This document shows, piece after piece, positions 1 to 12,111 of a stretch of 64,000 nt of DNA; positions within the stretch are counted from its first letter, which is position 1; every line of letters starts with the position of its first letter. Where the stretch lies: the NCBI RefSeq assembly GCF_023634805.2, contig NZ_CP106881.1:2958001-3022000 (forward strand), read 5' to 3'. This DNA comes from Comamonas endophytica. Lineage in GTDB: Bacteria > Pseudomonadota > Gammaproteobacteria > Burkholderiales > Burkholderiaceae_C. The position numbers and the translations under genes were made by a program. The notes under the pieces are model-generated. The model was not told the DNA's origin and made no database searches. It worked only from the letters and a program-made list of their open reading frames with translations.

Positions 1-1
1 C

Positions 2-334
2 GCCAACACCTTCCTGCCCACCGTCGGCAAGCGCGGCGCGGCGATCATCAACGCCCGCGGCCTGTCGTCGGCCGCCTCGGCCGCCAACGCCGCCATCGAC
101 CACATGCGCGACTGGGCCCTGGGCTCCAATGGCGAATGGGTCACGATGGGCGTGCCCTCGAACGGTGAATACGGCATTCCCGCCGGCGTGGTCTTCGGTT
201 TCCCCGTGACCACCCAGAACGGCGAGTACAAGATCGTCGAAGGCCTGGAGATCGACGCCTTCTCGCAGGAAGCCATCAACAAGACGCTGGCCGAGCTCCA
301 GGGCGAGCAAGACGGCGTCAAGCACCTGCTGTAA
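2..334 (+). CDS. mdh: Malate dehydrogenase, C-terminal part (5' end outside window)
   Basis: The frame is open from base 2 and ends with TAA at 334, giving about 110 residues of a protein normally near 328. The text ([20 protein letters not shown], then [20 protein letters not shown]) matches the C-terminal half of the NAD-dependent, lactate-dehydrogenase-like malate dehydrogenase of betaproteobacteria. The enzyme interconverts malate and oxaloacetate in the cytosolic TCA cycle. It is followed 17 nt later by tam and then by a CoA lyase and two aconitases, so the neighbourhood is a central-carbon cluster. The catalytic and NAD-binding residues lie upstream of the window and cannot be checked. 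Confidence 0.93.
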   Translation, partial: ANTFLPTVGKRGAAIINARGLSSAASAANAAIDHMRDWALGSNGEWVTMGVPSNGEYGIPAGVVFGFPVTTQNGEYKIVEGLEIDAFSQEAINKTLAELQGEQDGVKHLL

Positions 335-351
335 AGAAAGCCGCGCAGCCC

Positions 352-1131
352 ATGGCCGACTGGAACCCCGCGCTGTACCTGCGTTTCGCGCAGGAACGCA
401 CACGTCCGGCCAGCGAGCTGCTGGCGCGCGTCGCGCATCCCGGTCCCGCCCAGGTGGTGGACCTGGGCTGCGGCCCGGGCAATTCCACCGAGCTGCTGCG
501 CGATCGCTTTCCCCAGGCGCAGATCCTGGGAGTGGACAATTCGGCCGCCATGCTCGAGGAGGCGCGCGAGCGCCTTGGCCAGCAGCTGGACTTCGTCCAG
601 GCCGACATCGCCGACTGGGCGCCCGCGCAGGCGCCCGACTTGATTTACGCGAATGCCGCGCTCCAGTGGGTGGGCGCGCATGAGCAGCTGATTCCGCGCC
701 TGTTCGCGGCGCTGGCTCCGGGCGGCGTGCTGGCCGTCCAGATGCCGGACAATCAGCACGAGCCCTCGCACCGCCTGATGCGGGAGGTAGCAGCTCTCCC
801 TCAGTTTGCGCCGCATATCGACGCCAAGGTGGCGGCGGGCCGCGACATTCTGGGCATCCATGATTATTTCGACCTGCTGGCGAAGGATGCCTTGCAAGTC
901 GATGTCTGGCACACCATCTATCAGCATCCGATGGCCGATGCACAAGCCATCGTGCAGTGGTTGCGCAGCACGGGCCTGAAGCCCTTCGTCGATCCGCTGC
1001 CCGAGGCGCTGCAGGCGGCCTTTCTCGAGGAATACACGCGCCGCGTGGGCGAGGCCTATGGCGCGCGTGCCGACGGCCGGCGCCTGCTGGCCTTTCCGCG
1101 CCTGTTCATCGTTGCCCAACGCGCCCCATGA
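352..1131 (+). CDS. tam: Trans-aconitate 2-methyltransferase
   Basis: A 259-residue class I SAM-dependent methyltransferase. Motif [13 protein letters not shown] is at residues 35-46 and the family-typical NAALQWV at 101-107; start, length and the opening [12 protein letters not shown] fit Tam. Tam methylates trans-aconitate, a spontaneous isomer of cis-aconitate that inhibits aconitase, using S-adenosylmethionine. Its place between malate dehydrogenase and two aconitase genes suits this damage-control role. The stop overlaps the next start (ATGA at 1128-1131), so translation is probably coupled to the CoA lyase. Substrate preference is inferred from family resemblance and context. Confidence 0.88.
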   Translation: MADWNPALYLRFAQERTRPASELLARVAHPGPAQVVDLGCGPGNSTELLRDRFPQAQILGVDNSAAMLEEARERLGQQLDFVQADIADWAPAQAPDLIYANAALQWVGAHEQLIPRLFAALAPGGVLAVQMPDNQHEPSHRLMREVAALPQFAPHIDAKVAAGRDILGIHDYFDLLAKDALQVDVWHTIYQHPMADAQAIVQWLRSTGLKPFVDPLPEALQAAFLEEYTRRVGEAYGARADGRRLLAFPRLFIVAQRAP

Positions 1132-2138
1132 GCTCCTTGCCCGCTTCCGCCCATCCCGCCACCGTGCTGCTCGATGCACAGGCAAGCAGCCTGCGCCTGC
1201 CGGTCTGCGACCATTACAGCGGCGTCGAGCTGCGCATGCGCAAGAGCCTGCAGCTGCAGGCCGAGATGACCGAGGAGTTCGGCACCTGCGTGTTCGACGT
1301 CACGCTGGACTGCGAGGACGGCGCGCCCGTGGGCGATGAAGCCGCGCATGCACGCCTGGTCGCCAGCCTGGCGCGCGAAGCCGCGCCCGCAGCCCGCGTC
1401 GCGGCGCGCGTGCATGCGGTGGACCATCCCGCATTTGCCCAGGACATGGCGACCATCGTCGGCGAGGCCGGCGACCGCCTGGCCTATGTCATGGTGCCCA
1501 AGGTCGAGACCATCGATGACGTGCTGCGGGCCGAGAAGGCCGTCGAGCGCGCATCGGGCGGCCAGTTGCCGCTGCATGTGCTGATCGAGTCGCCGGCCGC
1601 GGTCCATCGCGCCTTCGAGATCGCCGCCCATCCGCGCGTGCAGAGCATCTCCTTCGGCCTGATGGACTTCGTCTCGGCCCATGGCGGCGCGATTCCCGCC
1701 TCGGCCATGGGCGCGCAGGGCCAGTTCGAGCACCCGCTGGTGGTGCGCGCCAAGCTGGAGATCGCCGCCGCCTGCCATGCGCATGGCAAGGTGCCCTCGC
1801 ACTGCGTGGTCACGGAATTCAAAGACCCCGAGCGCATGCAGGCAGCTGCTTCGCGCGCCGCGCGCGAATTCGGCTATACACGCATGTGGAGCATCCACCC
1901 GGGCCAAATCCGATCCATTTTGGCGGCCTTTGCGCCCGCGCAGCCGGAAATCGACGAGGCTGCGCAGATACTGCTGTCTGCCGCTGCCGTGCACTGGGCT
2001 CCGATCAGTGCCGGCGGCGTGCTCCATGACCGCGCGAGCTACCGCTATTACTGGCAATTGCTGGAGCGCGCGCACCAGACGGGGCGCAGCCTGCCTGCCG
2101 GCGTGCAGCCGTGGTTTGCCGCGTCCTCTTCCTCTTGA
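1128..2138 (+). CDS. HpcH/HpaI-family CoA ester lyase (CitE/malyl-CoA lyase-like)
   Basis: The start is the ATG at 1128, which overlaps the tam stop as ATGA; upstream codons in this frame lie inside tam. The product is 336 residues with a TIM-barrel aldolase pattern: DCEDGAP at 61-67 (metal/CoA site of the family), VMVPKVE at 121-127, IESP at 153-156, FGLMDF at 176-181 and WSIHPGQ near 256. Relatives cleave citryl-, malyl-, methylmalyl- or citramalyl-CoA to acetyl-CoA or another acyl-CoA plus a keto acid. The aconitase neighbours favour a role beside the TCA cycle, but the exact thioester cannot be read from sequence. Confidence 0.8.
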   Translation: MSSLPASAHPATVLLDAQASSLRLPVCDHYSGVELRMRKSLQLQAEMTEEFGTCVFDVTLDCEDGAPVGDEAAHARLVASLAREAAPAARVAARVHAVDHPAFAQDMATIVGEAGDRLAYVMVPKVETIDDVLRAEKAVERASGGQLPLHVLIESPAAVHRAFEIAAHPRVQSISFGLMDFVSAHGGAIPASAMGAQGQFEHPLVVRAKLEIAAACHAHGKVPSHCVVTEFKDPERMQAAASRAAREFGYTRMWSIHPGQIRSILAAFAPAQPEIDEAAQILLSAAAVHWAPISAGGVLHDRASYRYYWQLLERAHQTGRSLPAGVQPWFAASSSS

Positions 2139-2163
2139 TCCTTTTATGCTCGCTGGAGCTCAC

Positions 2164-2769
2164 ATGAAATCCTTCATCGCCTCCTTCCTGCTGCTGGCTC
2201 CCGTGCTGGCCCTGGCCGCAGGCACGGCCCCGACCTCCAAGGCCGCGGCCAAGCCCGCCGCAACCGCCAAGAAGGCTGCCGCGAAGCCCGCTGCCAAGGC
2301 CGCGACCAAGAAGCCGGCCCAGGCCAAGGGCAAGTCCAAGGCCCCCGTCGCGGCCGCCGCCGCCGCAGGTGCCGCAGGTGCCGCGGGCGCCGCCACGGTG
2401 GCGCTGGCGCTCACCCCCGACGAGCTGGCCATCGCCGAGCGCGTGCACACCGGGCGCATCGCCTGCGAGCTGGGCGCCCATGTCAACGTGACGCCCAACC
2501 AGCAGCACCCCGGCCACTTCCTGGTCGATGGCAAGGGTTTCAGATATGAGATGGTGCCGGTGGCCACCACCACCGGCACGGTGCGTCTGGAAGACAAGGC
2601 CGCGGGTGCGGTCTGGCTGCAGATCGCCAACAAGTCCATGCTCATGAACCAGAAGCTGGGCCAGCGCCTGGCCGATGAATGCATGAGCCCCGAACAGTTC
2701 CAGGTGGCGGAAGCCATCAAGAAGAACCCACCCCCCAGCGTGCTCGACGCGGCACCCGTCAGCAAGTAA
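2164..2769 (+). CDS. Exported Lys/Ala-rich protein, function unknown
   Basis: The start at 2164 follows GGAG and opens with a signal peptide, residues 1-20 (MKSFIASFLLLAPVLALAAG). Then comes a low-complexity stretch of Lys, Ala and Pro with AAKPAA-type repeats (about residues 25-80) reminiscent of histone H1-like tails. A globular C-terminal part of about 120 residues follows, containing ACELGAHVNV and LADECMSPEQF. The total is 201 residues. No catalytic motif was recognised. The protein is probably periplasmic; the basic linker might bind the cell wall or polyanions, which is speculation. It sits 59 nt before acnB, possibly on the same transcript. Confidence 0.7.
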   Translation: MKSFIASFLLLAPVLALAAGTAPTSKAAAKPAATAKKAAAKPAAKAATKKPAQAKGKSKAPVAAAAAAGAAGAAGAATVALALTPDELAIAERVHTGRIACELGAHVNVTPNQQHPGHFLVDGKGFRYEMVPVATTTGTVRLEDKAAGAVWLQIANKSMLMNQKLGQRLADECMSPEQFQVAEAIKKNPPPSVLDAAPVSK

Positions 2770-2828
2770 GCCGGCCCGGGCCGAGGCGCACGCCGCCCCC
2801 ACGTTAGAAAACCAATGGAGAGATAACC

Positions 2829-5438
2829 ATGTTGAAAGCCTATCGCGATCATGTGGCCGAGCGCGCCGCGCTTGGCATTCCACCCCTGCCGCTGGATGCG
2901 GCGCAGGTCGCGGAGCTGATCGAGCTGATCAAGAACCCGCCGGCCGGCGAAGACGCCTTCCTGCTGGACCTGCTGACGCACCGCGTGCCGCCGGGCGTGG
3001 ACGACGCCGCCAAGGTCAAGGCCTCGTTCCTCGCCGCCGTGGCGCATGGCGACATCGAAGTGGGCATGATCTCCAAGTCCCTGGCCACCGAACTGCTGGG
3101 CACGATGGTCGGCGGCTACAACGTCCATCCGCTGATCGAGCTGCTGGACGACGCCGAAGTGGCGGGCGTCGCGGCCGAGGCGCTGAAGAAGACGCTGCTG
3201 ATGTTCGATTACTTCAACGACGTCGAAGCCAAGGCCAAGGCCGGCAATGCCAAGGCGCAGGAAGTGATGCGCAGCTGGGCCGACGCCGAGTGGTTCACCA
3301 GCCGCCCCGAAGTGGCGCAGAAGATCACCGTCACGGTGTTCAAGGTGCCCGGCGAGACCAATACCGACGACCTGTCGCCCGCGCCCGACGCCTGGAGCCG
3401 CCCCGACATTCCGCTGCACTACCTCGCCATGCTGAAGAACACGCGTCCCGACGCGGCGTTCAAGCCCGAGGAAGACGGCAAGCGCGGCCCGATGCAGTTC
3501 ATCGAGGACCTCAAGGCCAAGGGCCATACCGTGGCCTACGTCGGCGACGTGGTCGGCACCGGCTCCTCGCGCAAGTCGGCCACCAACTCGGTGATCTGGG
3601 CCACGGGCCAGGACATCCCGTTCGTGCCGAACAAGCGCTTCGGCGGCGTGACGCTGGGCGGCAAGATCGCCCCCATCTTCTTCAACACCCAGGAAGACTC
3701 GGGCTCGCTGCCCATCGAGGTCGACGTTTCCGCACTGGAAATGGGCGACGTGATCGACATCTTCCCCTACGCCGGCAAGATCGAGCGCGACGGCCAGACC
3801 CTGGTCAACTTCGAACTCAAGAGCGACGTGCTGCTGGACGAAGTGCGCGCCGGCGGCCGCATCAACCTGATCATCGGCCGCTCGCTCACCGCCAAGGCGC
3901 GTGAATCGCTGGGCCTGCCGGCCTCCACCGCCTTCCGCCTGCCGCAGGCACCCGCGTCGACGCAAGCCGGCTTCACGCTGGCGCAGAAGATGGTCGGCCG
4001 CGCCGTCGGCCTGCCCGAAGGCCAGGGCGTGCGCCCCGGTACCTACTGCGAGCCGCGCATGACCACCGTGGGTTCGCAAGACACCACCGGCCCGATGACG
4101 CGCGACGAGCTCAAGGACCTGGCCTGCCTGGGCTTCTCGGCCGACATGGTCATGCAGTCGTTCTGCCACACCGCGGCCTATCCCAAGCCCGTGGACGTGA
4201 AGACGCACCGCGAACTGCCGGCCTTCATCAGCAACCGCGGCGGCGTGGCCCTGCGTCCCGGCGACGGCGTGATCCACAGCTGGCTCAACCGCCTGCTGCT
4301 GCCCGACACCGTCGGCACCGGCGGCGATTCGCACACGCGCTTCCCCATCGGCATTTCCTTCCCCGCGGGTTCCGGCCTGGTGGCCTTCGGCGCCGCCACG
4401 GGCGTCATGCCCCTGGACATGCCCGAATCGGTGCTGGTGCGCTTCAAGGGCGAGATGCAGCCCGGCGTGACGCTGCGCGACCTGGTGCATGCGATTCCGC
4501 TGTACGCCATCAAGGCGGGCCTGCTGACGGTGGCCAAGGCCGGCAAGAAGAACATCTTCTCGGGCCGCATCCTGGAAATCGAAGGCCTGCCCAACCTCAA
4601 GGTCGAACAGGCTTTCGAACTCTCCGACGCGTCCGCCGAACGCTCGGCCGCGGGTTGCACCATCAAGCTCAACCCCGAGCCGGTCAAGGAATACCTGTGC
4701 AGCAACGTGGTTCTGATGAAGAACATGATTGCCGGCGGCTACGAGGACAAGCGCACGCTGCAGCGCCGCATCGAGAAGGTGGAAGCCTGGCTTGCCAACC
4801 CCAGCCTGCTCGAAGCCGACAAGGACGCCGAATACGCGGCCGTGATCGAGATCGACCTGGCCGAGATCCAGGAGCCCATCGTCTGCTGCCCCAACGACCC
4901 CGATGACGCCAAGTTCCTGTCCGAAGTGGCCGGCACCAAGATCGATGAATCCTTCATCGGTTCGTGCATGACCAATATCGGCCACTTCCGCGCAGCCGCC
5001 AAGCTGCTGGGTGGCCAGCGCGACATTCCGGTCAAGATGTGGGTCGCGCCCCCGACCAAGATGGACGAGAGTGAGCTGATCAAGGAAGGCCACTACGCCG
5101 CGTTCGGCGCCTCCGGCGCGCGTACCGAGATGCCCGGCTGCTCGCTGTGCATGGGCAACCAGGCCCAGGTGCGCGAAGGCGCCACCGTGATCTCGACCTC
5201 GACGCGCAACTTCCCCAACCGCCTGGGCAAGAACACCAACGTGTACCTGGGCTCGGCGGAACTGGCGGCGATCGCTTCCAAGATCGGCTATCTGCCGTCG
5301 AAGCAGGAATACCTGCTGGCCATGGGCATCATCGATGCCGACAAGGAAAGCGTCTACCGCTACATGAACTTCGACCAGATCGAGGAATATGCGGAAGTCG
5401 CCAAGGCCGTTCCGGCTGCGGCTGCTCCGGCCTGCTGA
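2829..5438 (+). CDS. acnB: Bifunctional aconitate hydratase 2 / 2-methylisocitrate dehydratase
   Basis: An 869-residue AcnB with the family order: N-terminal HEAT-like domain, the mobile swivel domain ([14 protein letters not shown] near 240), then the Fe-S catalytic domains. The three cluster ligands are visible: Cys713 in SFIGSCMTN, and Cys771 and Cys774 in GCSLCMGN, close to their positions in E. coli AcnB. It isomerises citrate to isocitrate through cis-aconitate, and also hydrates 2-methyl-cis-aconitate in propionate breakdown. AGAG lies just upstream of the ATG. A rho-independent terminator follows at once, so acnB ends its transcription unit. Confidence 0.97.
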   Translation: MLKAYRDHVAERAALGIPPLPLDAAQVAELIELIKNPPAGEDAFLLDLLTHRVPPGVDDAAKVKASFLAAVAHGDIEVGMISKSLATELLGTMVGGYNVHPLIELLDDAEVAGVAAEALKKTLLMFDYFNDVEAKAKAGNAKAQEVMRSWADAEWFTSRPEVAQKITVTVFKVPGETNTDDLSPAPDAWSRPDIPLHYLAMLKNTRPDAAFKPEEDGKRGPMQFIEDLKAKGHTVAYVGDVVGTGSSRKSATNSVIWATGQDIPFVPNKRFGGVTLGGKIAPIFFNTQEDSGSLPIEVDVSALEMGDVIDIFPYAGKIERDGQTLVNFELKSDVLLDEVRAGGRINLIIGRSLTAKARESLGLPASTAFRLPQAPASTQAGFTLAQKMVGRAVGLPEGQGVRPGTYCEPRMTTVGSQDTTGPMTRDELKDLACLGFSADMVMQSFCHTAAYPKPVDVKTHRELPAFISNRGGVALRPGDGVIHSWLNRLLLPDTVGTGGDSHTRFPIGISFPAGSGLVAFGAATGVMPLDMPESVLVRFKGEMQPGVTLRDLVHAIPLYAIKAGLLTVAKAGKKNIFSGRILEIEGLPNLKVEQAFELSDASAERSAAGCTIKLNPEPVKEYLCSNVVLMKNMIAGGYEDKRTLQRRIEKVEAWLANPSLLEADKDAEYAAVIEIDLAEIQEPIVCCPNDPDDAKFLSEVAGTKIDESFIGSCMTNIGHFRAAAKLLGGQRDIPVKMWVAPPTKMDESELIKEGHYAAFGASGARTEMPGCSLCMGNQAQVREGATVISTSTRNFPNRLGKNTNVYLGSAELAAIASKIGYLPSKQEYLLAMGIIDADKESVYRYMNFDQIEEYAEVAKAVPAAAAPAC

Positions 5439-5455
5439 TCTTCAGGCATGGAACG

Positions 5456-5481
5456 AAAAACCCGCTTCGGCGGGTTTTTTT
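5456..5481 (+). terminator. Rho-independent terminator after acnB
   Basis: A perfect 5-bp GC stem CCCGC-ttcg-GCGGG (5461-5474) with a UUCG-type tetraloop, preceded by A5 and followed by seven T residues, starts 22 nt after the acnB stop. The flanking A and T runs extend the stem. It separates acnB from acnA, which therefore likely has its own promoter. Confidence 0.9.
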
Positions 5482-5595
5482 CATGGGAGTTTCCGTTTGC
5501 CAGGGGACCGGCCGCCATTGCATATGCGTCCCAGACCCACACCATCTGTCACATGCCGGGCGCAGAATGTCCTGAAAGAAACCAGGAGAGCCCCG

Positions 5596-8493
<2,898 letters not shown>

Positions 8494-8520
8494 GGCCGCC
8501 GCACCGGGGGCCGGGCGGCC
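8494..8520. terminator. GC-rich hairpin between convergent acnA and a substrate-binding protein gene
   Basis: GGCCGCC (8494-8500) and GGCGGCC (8514-8520) form a perfect 7-bp inverted repeat directly after the acnA stop and before the stop of the opposing gene. There is no T run on either side, so it is at best a weak or Rho-assisted bidirectional terminator. Confidence 0.4.
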
Positions 8521-8527
8521 GCGCTGC

Positions 8528-9517
8528 TTACTGCAGCGTGATACCCGACTGGCGCACCAGCTTCTCGGTGCGCGGGATCTCGGTCTTGATGAAGGCCTCG
8601 AAGTCCGCGACGCTTCCGCCGCGCGCTTCGGCGCCCGTGGCCACCAGGCGCTCGCGGAACTCGGGGGTCGTGAGCAGCTTGTTGATTTCCGTATTCAGCT
8701 TGGTCACGACGGGTGCCGGCGTGCCCGGGCTGGCAACGATGCCGTACCACGGAGCGATGTCGAAGCCCGGGTAGCCCTGCTCGGCAATGGTCGGGATGTC
8801 GGGTGCCATCGCGGCGCGCGTGGCCGTGGACACGCCCAACGCGCGCAGCTTGCCGGCCTTAACCTGCGGCAGCGCGGTCATGATGGTGTCGAAGTACATC
8901 GACACCTGGCCCGCGAGCAGCGCGGGAATGGCCTCGGCCGCACCCTTGTAGGGCACGTGCACCAGATCGATGCCCGCCGCCTGGCGCAGGAATTCACCCG
9001 CCATGTGCGAGGTGGTGCCGGCGCCGAAGGAAGCATAGGTCAGCTTGCCCGGGTTGGCCTTGGCGTAGGCCACCATTTCGGGCAGCGTCTTGAAGGGCAG
9101 ATCCGGGTTGGCCAGCAGCACGTTCGGGGTGATGGCGACCATCGCCACCTTCTCGAAAGCCTCCGGCTCATAGCTCAGATTCTTGTAGAGGAAGCGGTTG
9201 GTGACCATCGAGGCCGGACCGCTCATCAGCAGCGTGTAGCCGTCGCCAGGCGCGCGCGCGGCGGCGGTGCTGCCGATCATGGCGGCAGCGCCGGGCTTGT
9301 TCTCCACCAGCACGGGCTGGCCCAGCGACTTGCTCAGGCCGGTACCGATCTGGCGGCTGAGCAGGTCGGTGGCAGAGCCTGCCTGGAAGGGCACCACGAT
9401 GCGGATGGGTTTGGTGGGCCAGGCCGTAGGCGCCTGGGCGGATGCCGAAAACGCAAGCGTGGAGACAAAGGCAGCGACAAGTGGCGTACGAAGCAGTTGG
9501 AAGTTCATGGTCGTCAT
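8528..9517 (-). CDS. Bug/TctC-family tripartite tricarboxylate transporter substrate-binding protein (copy 1)
   Basis: A periplasmic binding protein of the Bug family. It has a signal peptide ending near FSASAQA, then the signatures WPTKPIRIVVPFQAG, VENKPGAAAMIG and DGYTLLMSG, and the late motif IAEQGYPGFDIAPWYG. The start is uncertain: ATG at 9517 (MTTMNF) or at 9508 (MNFQLL), neither with a strong ribosome site. Such proteins deliver carboxylates or similar small anions to a TctAB permease, or sense them. No permease gene lies in the window. The gene is divergent from a GntR regulator, which probably controls it. Confidence 0.9.
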   Translation of the reverse strand: MTTMNFQLLRTPLVAAFVSTLAFSASAQAPTAWPTKPIRIVVPFQAGSATDLLSRQIGTGLSKSLGQPVLVENKPGAAAMIGSTAAARAPGDGYTLLMSGPASMVTNRFLYKNLSYEPEAFEKVAMVAITPNVLLANPDLPFKTLPEMVAYAKANPGKLTYASFGAGTTSHMAGEFLRQAAGIDLVHVPYKGAAEAIPALLAGQVSMYFDTIMTALPQVKAGKLRALGVSTATRAAMAPDIPTIAEQGYPGFDIAPWYGIVASPGTPAPVVTKLNTEINKLLTTPEFRERLVATGAEARGGSVADFEAFIKTEIPRTEKLVRQSGITLQ

Positions 9518-9568
9518 CAAGTTGGTTTGCAGGCATCGGGGCGCCAAAGCCCGCCACGATGAAACGCA

Positions 9569-9594
9569 TGGATATTTAGATATTTGTATCCAAT
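9569..9594. promoter_or_regulatory. Candidate GntR operator, module 1
   Basis: The divergent intergenic region (9518-9772) contains the 12-mer TTTGTATCCAAT at 9583-9594, which recurs exactly in the second GntR/binding-protein intergenic region. Here it forms the right arm of a 6-bp inverted repeat, TGGATA (9569-9574) and TATCCA (9587-9592). It also follows a tandem GATATTTA/GATATTTG repeat. TTG-tatc-CAA resembles the TTGTATACAA-type sites of FCD-class GntR regulators. The operator role is inferred. Confidence 0.5.
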
Positions 9595-9772
9595 CCAGCA
9601 GAGGCTACCAAGCAATAAACGAACCAGGTCTAGGGAAAGCCCGGGTTGCGCAGATCATTGCAGGCGTCGATGGTGCGGCGCACGCTGGTCTGCCGGGCGT
9701 CGATGGCTGCGGGCCCCCCAGTGCCCGTAAAATCGACAGGCTCTTCCAGGGCGTACGACAACCCATAATTCC

Positions 9773-10441
9773 ATGCTCACCGACCGCCGATCACCGTTCG
9801 ATACCGTCCACGCCACTGCGCAGGAGGAGGCTTACCAGCACATCAAGCGTGGCATCCGCATGGGCGAGCTGCGTCCGGGCACGCGGCTGACTCCGGACGG
9901 CATCGCGGCGGAAATAGGCACCAGCCGCATGCCGGTGCGCGAGGCGCTGAACCGGCTGGCCACGGAGGGGCTGATCGTCAACCGCCCGAACCGCGGCGCG
10001 GTGGTGCGTGTGCTGACGGCCAAGGAGGTGCGCGAAGTGTTTGCCATGCGCTCGGTGCTCGAAGGCCTGGCCGCGTCGCTGGCGGCGGAGAACGTCACGG
10101 CCAACGACATCGAGGATCTGGAGCGCCTGCTGCAGCGCATGGACCGCAGCGGGCTGGACGCCTCGGAATGGATCACGGCACACAGCCAGTTCCACGAGCG
10201 CCTGTCCATCATTGCCGATGCCCCGCAGCTCATGCGCCAGATCGCCGCGCTGCACTCGGTATGCGAGCCCTTGATGCGGGTGTGGCTGGAGGGACGCCCG
10301 TCGCCCGACTATGTGCATGACCGGCATGACGAGCTGATCTCGGCGCTCAAGGCCAGGGACGGGCAGACGGTGGAGAGCCTGATGCGCGCGCATATCCTGC
10401 GCACGCTGCCGGGGATTCTTCAGGCCAACCAGAACGGTTGA
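9773..10441 (+). CDS. GntR-family (FadR/FCD type) transcriptional regulator, module 1
   Basis: A 222-residue regulator. The N-terminal winged helix-turn-helix (about residues 17-80) carries the recognition-helix text TSRMPVREALNRLATEGL, and an all-helical FCD ligand/metal domain (about 85-212) contains ITAHSQFHERL. By eye it is more than half identical to the GntR protein at 14759, with near-identical recognition helices. It is transcribed away from the binding-protein gene at 8528-9517. FCD regulators usually repress a neighbouring uptake or catabolic operon until a carboxylate effector binds, and that role is inferred here. Confidence 0.9.
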   Translation: MLTDRRSPFDTVHATAQEEAYQHIKRGIRMGELRPGTRLTPDGIAAEIGTSRMPVREALNRLATEGLIVNRPNRGAVVRVLTAKEVREVFAMRSVLEGLAASLAAENVTANDIEDLERLLQRMDRSGLDASEWITAHSQFHERLSIIADAPQLMRQIAALHSVCEPLMRVWLEGRPSPDYVHDRHDELISALKARDGQTVESLMRAHILRTLPGILQANQNG

Positions 10442-10447
10442 TTCGCG

Positions 10448-10481
10448 CGCTGCCGGCTCCCGGGAGCCGGCAGCGGGTTTT
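10448..10481. terminator. Strong terminator between gntR and gamma-glutamyltransferase genes
   Basis: A perfect 28-nt palindrome with 14-bp arms, CGCTGCCGGCTCCC paired with its complement (10448-10475), is followed by GGTTTT on the plus side. It lies between two convergent stops (10441 and 10484). It should end transcription of the gntR gene and may also serve the opposite strand. Confidence 0.75.
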
Positions 10482-10483
10482 GC

Positions 10484-12085
10484 TCAGGAGCGGTTCACAC
10501 CCATGGCGCAACCATCCTTGCGATGGTCCGACGCGCCCTGCAGCACGCCGTTTTCCCAGTCGACCCGGATGGCCTGGCAGCCGCCGATGGCCGGGGAGGC
10601 CGGGGCGATGAGCTGGTAGCCCTGCTGCTCCAGCGCCTGGCGCACCGCCTGCGGCATCGTGCCTTCGAACTCGACCTTGTCGGTGCCGGGCACGGGGAAC
10701 AGGCGCGGCAGGTCGCTGGCGGCCTGCACGTCGTAGCCGTAGTCGATGACCTTGGACAGGAAGTGCGCGTGGCCCATCGCCTGGTAGTGGCCGCCCATGA
10801 CGCCGAACACCAGCTGTACCTTGCCGTCCTTGGTCGCCATGCCGGGAATGATGGTGTGCAGCGGGCGCTTGCCCGGGCCGATGCAGTTGGGGTGGCCCTT
10901 GGTGAGCTCGAAGCTCTGGCCGCGGTTGTGCAGCAGCACGCCGGACCTGGGCGCCATCAGGCCCGAGCCGAAGGGGTGGAACACCGAGTTGATGAAGCTC
11001 GCGCAGTTGCGGTCCTTGTCGACCACCGAGATGTACACCGTGTCCTTGTGCTCGGCCGCGGCATTGGTCGCCGAGGTATCGAACTGCTGCGGGAAGTCGC
11101 CCGCGCGCAGCTGCGTGGCCAGCTCCTGCGACAGCAGGTAGTCGACATCGACATCGGCAAAGCGCGGATCGGCCAGCAGCGCGTCGCGCATCCGGTAGGC
11201 CATGCGCGTGGCGTCGATCTCGGCCTTCAGGCGCTCGGGCGACAGCGGGTCCGTGCCCGGCTCCATGCCCTGCAGGATGTTCAGGAGCAGCAGCGCGATG
11301 ATGCCTTGGCCCGGAGGCGGGCACTCGTGCACCGTGTAGTCGCGGAATTGGCTCTTGACCGGCTGCACGAACTCGCCGCGGTAGCTGGCGAAGTCCTCCA
11401 TGGTGTGCACGCCGCCCAGGCTGCGCAGGTACGAGACGATGTCCTCCGCCACCTCGCCCTCGTAGAAACCGGCACGGCCCTTCTCTGCGATCTTGCGGAA
11501 GGTGGCGCCCAGCTGCGGCTGGCGGTGCACCGAGCCGATGGCCGGCGCCTTGCCGTCGACCAGCATGATGTCGCGCGCGGCGGTGGCCGCCAGCAGCTGC
11601 GTGTTCGCCGCCCAGTCGGTGCCGGAACGCGGCGCCACGGCATAGCCTTCCTCGGCGAAGCGGATCGCGTCTTCCAGGATGCGGTCCATGGGCAGGCGGC
11701 CGAATTTCTCCGTCAGCGCAAACCAGGCATCCACCGCGCCGGGCACGGTGACCACATGCGGCGACTGGCGCGGCAGCACCTTCTTCTCGCCGGCGGCCAG
11801 CAGCGCGTCGATGGAGATGGCCTGGGGCGCGCAGCCCGCACCGTTATAGGCCGTGATCTGGTCGGTGCCCTTTTCGCTGTAGAGCGCAAAGCAGTCGCCG
11901 CCAATGCCGGTCGAGCCCGGCTCGACCACGCACTGCACCGCGCAGGCGGCGATGGCGGCATCCATGGCGGTGCCGCCGGCTTCGAGGATGCGGACCGCGG
12001 CCTGGGTGGCGGCGGGATGGGAAGTGGCTGCCATGCCGTGGGTGGACATGACGACGGAGCGTCCGTTTTTCTGGAAATCGCGCAT
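10484..12085 (-). CDS. Gamma-glutamyltransferase-family Ntn hydrolase (cytosolic, YwrD-like)
   Basis: Start chosen at MRDFQKNGRS (12085); a longer frame upstream has no coding character. The protein is 533 residues with no signal peptide, so probably cytosolic. The N-terminal large subunit is followed by the autoprocessing junction KDT-VYISVVDKDRN near residue 350, where Thr would become the N-terminal nucleophile. The late motif LQGASDHRKDG resembles the GASD/GGxR region of the family. It should hydrolyse or transfer gamma-glutamyl groups of glutathione-like or gamma-glutamyl-amine substrates. It is the last gene of a minus-strand unit with a binding protein and a class III aminotransferase, which suggests a catabolic rather than glutathione-recycling role. 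Confidence 0.87.
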   Translation of the reverse strand: MRDFQKNGRSVVMSTHGMAATSHPAATQAAVRILEAGGTAMDAAIAACAVQCVVEPGSTGIGGDCFALYSEKGTDQITAYNGAGCAPQAISIDALLAAGEKKVLPRQSPHVVTVPGAVDAWFALTEKFGRLPMDRILEDAIRFAEEGYAVAPRSGTDWAANTQLLAATAARDIMLVDGKAPAIGSVHRQPQLGATFRKIAEKGRAGFYEGEVAEDIVSYLRSLGGVHTMEDFASYRGEFVQPVKSQFRDYTVHECPPPGQGIIALLLLNILQGMEPGTDPLSPERLKAEIDATRMAYRMRDALLADPRFADVDVDYLLSQELATQLRAGDFPQQFDTSATNAAAEHKDTVYISVVDKDRNCASFINSVFHPFGSGLMAPRSGVLLHNRGQSFELTKGHPNCIGPGKRPLHTIIPGMATKDGKVQLVFGVMGGHYQAMGHAHFLSKVIDYGYDVQAASDLPRLFPVPGTDKVEFEGTMPQAVRQALEQQGYQLIAPASPAIGGCQAIRVDWENGVLQGASDHRKDGCAMGVNRS

Positions 12086-12111
12086 AGCTTTCAGTTTCTT
12101 TCTTGCGTTGT

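Noticed and set aside
2160..5093. A 977-codon open frame on the minus strand opposite acnB
   Set aside because: It is the antisense shadow of a GC-rich, intact acnB and the small exported protein gene. Its protein is a low-complexity His/Gly/Arg text with no domain.
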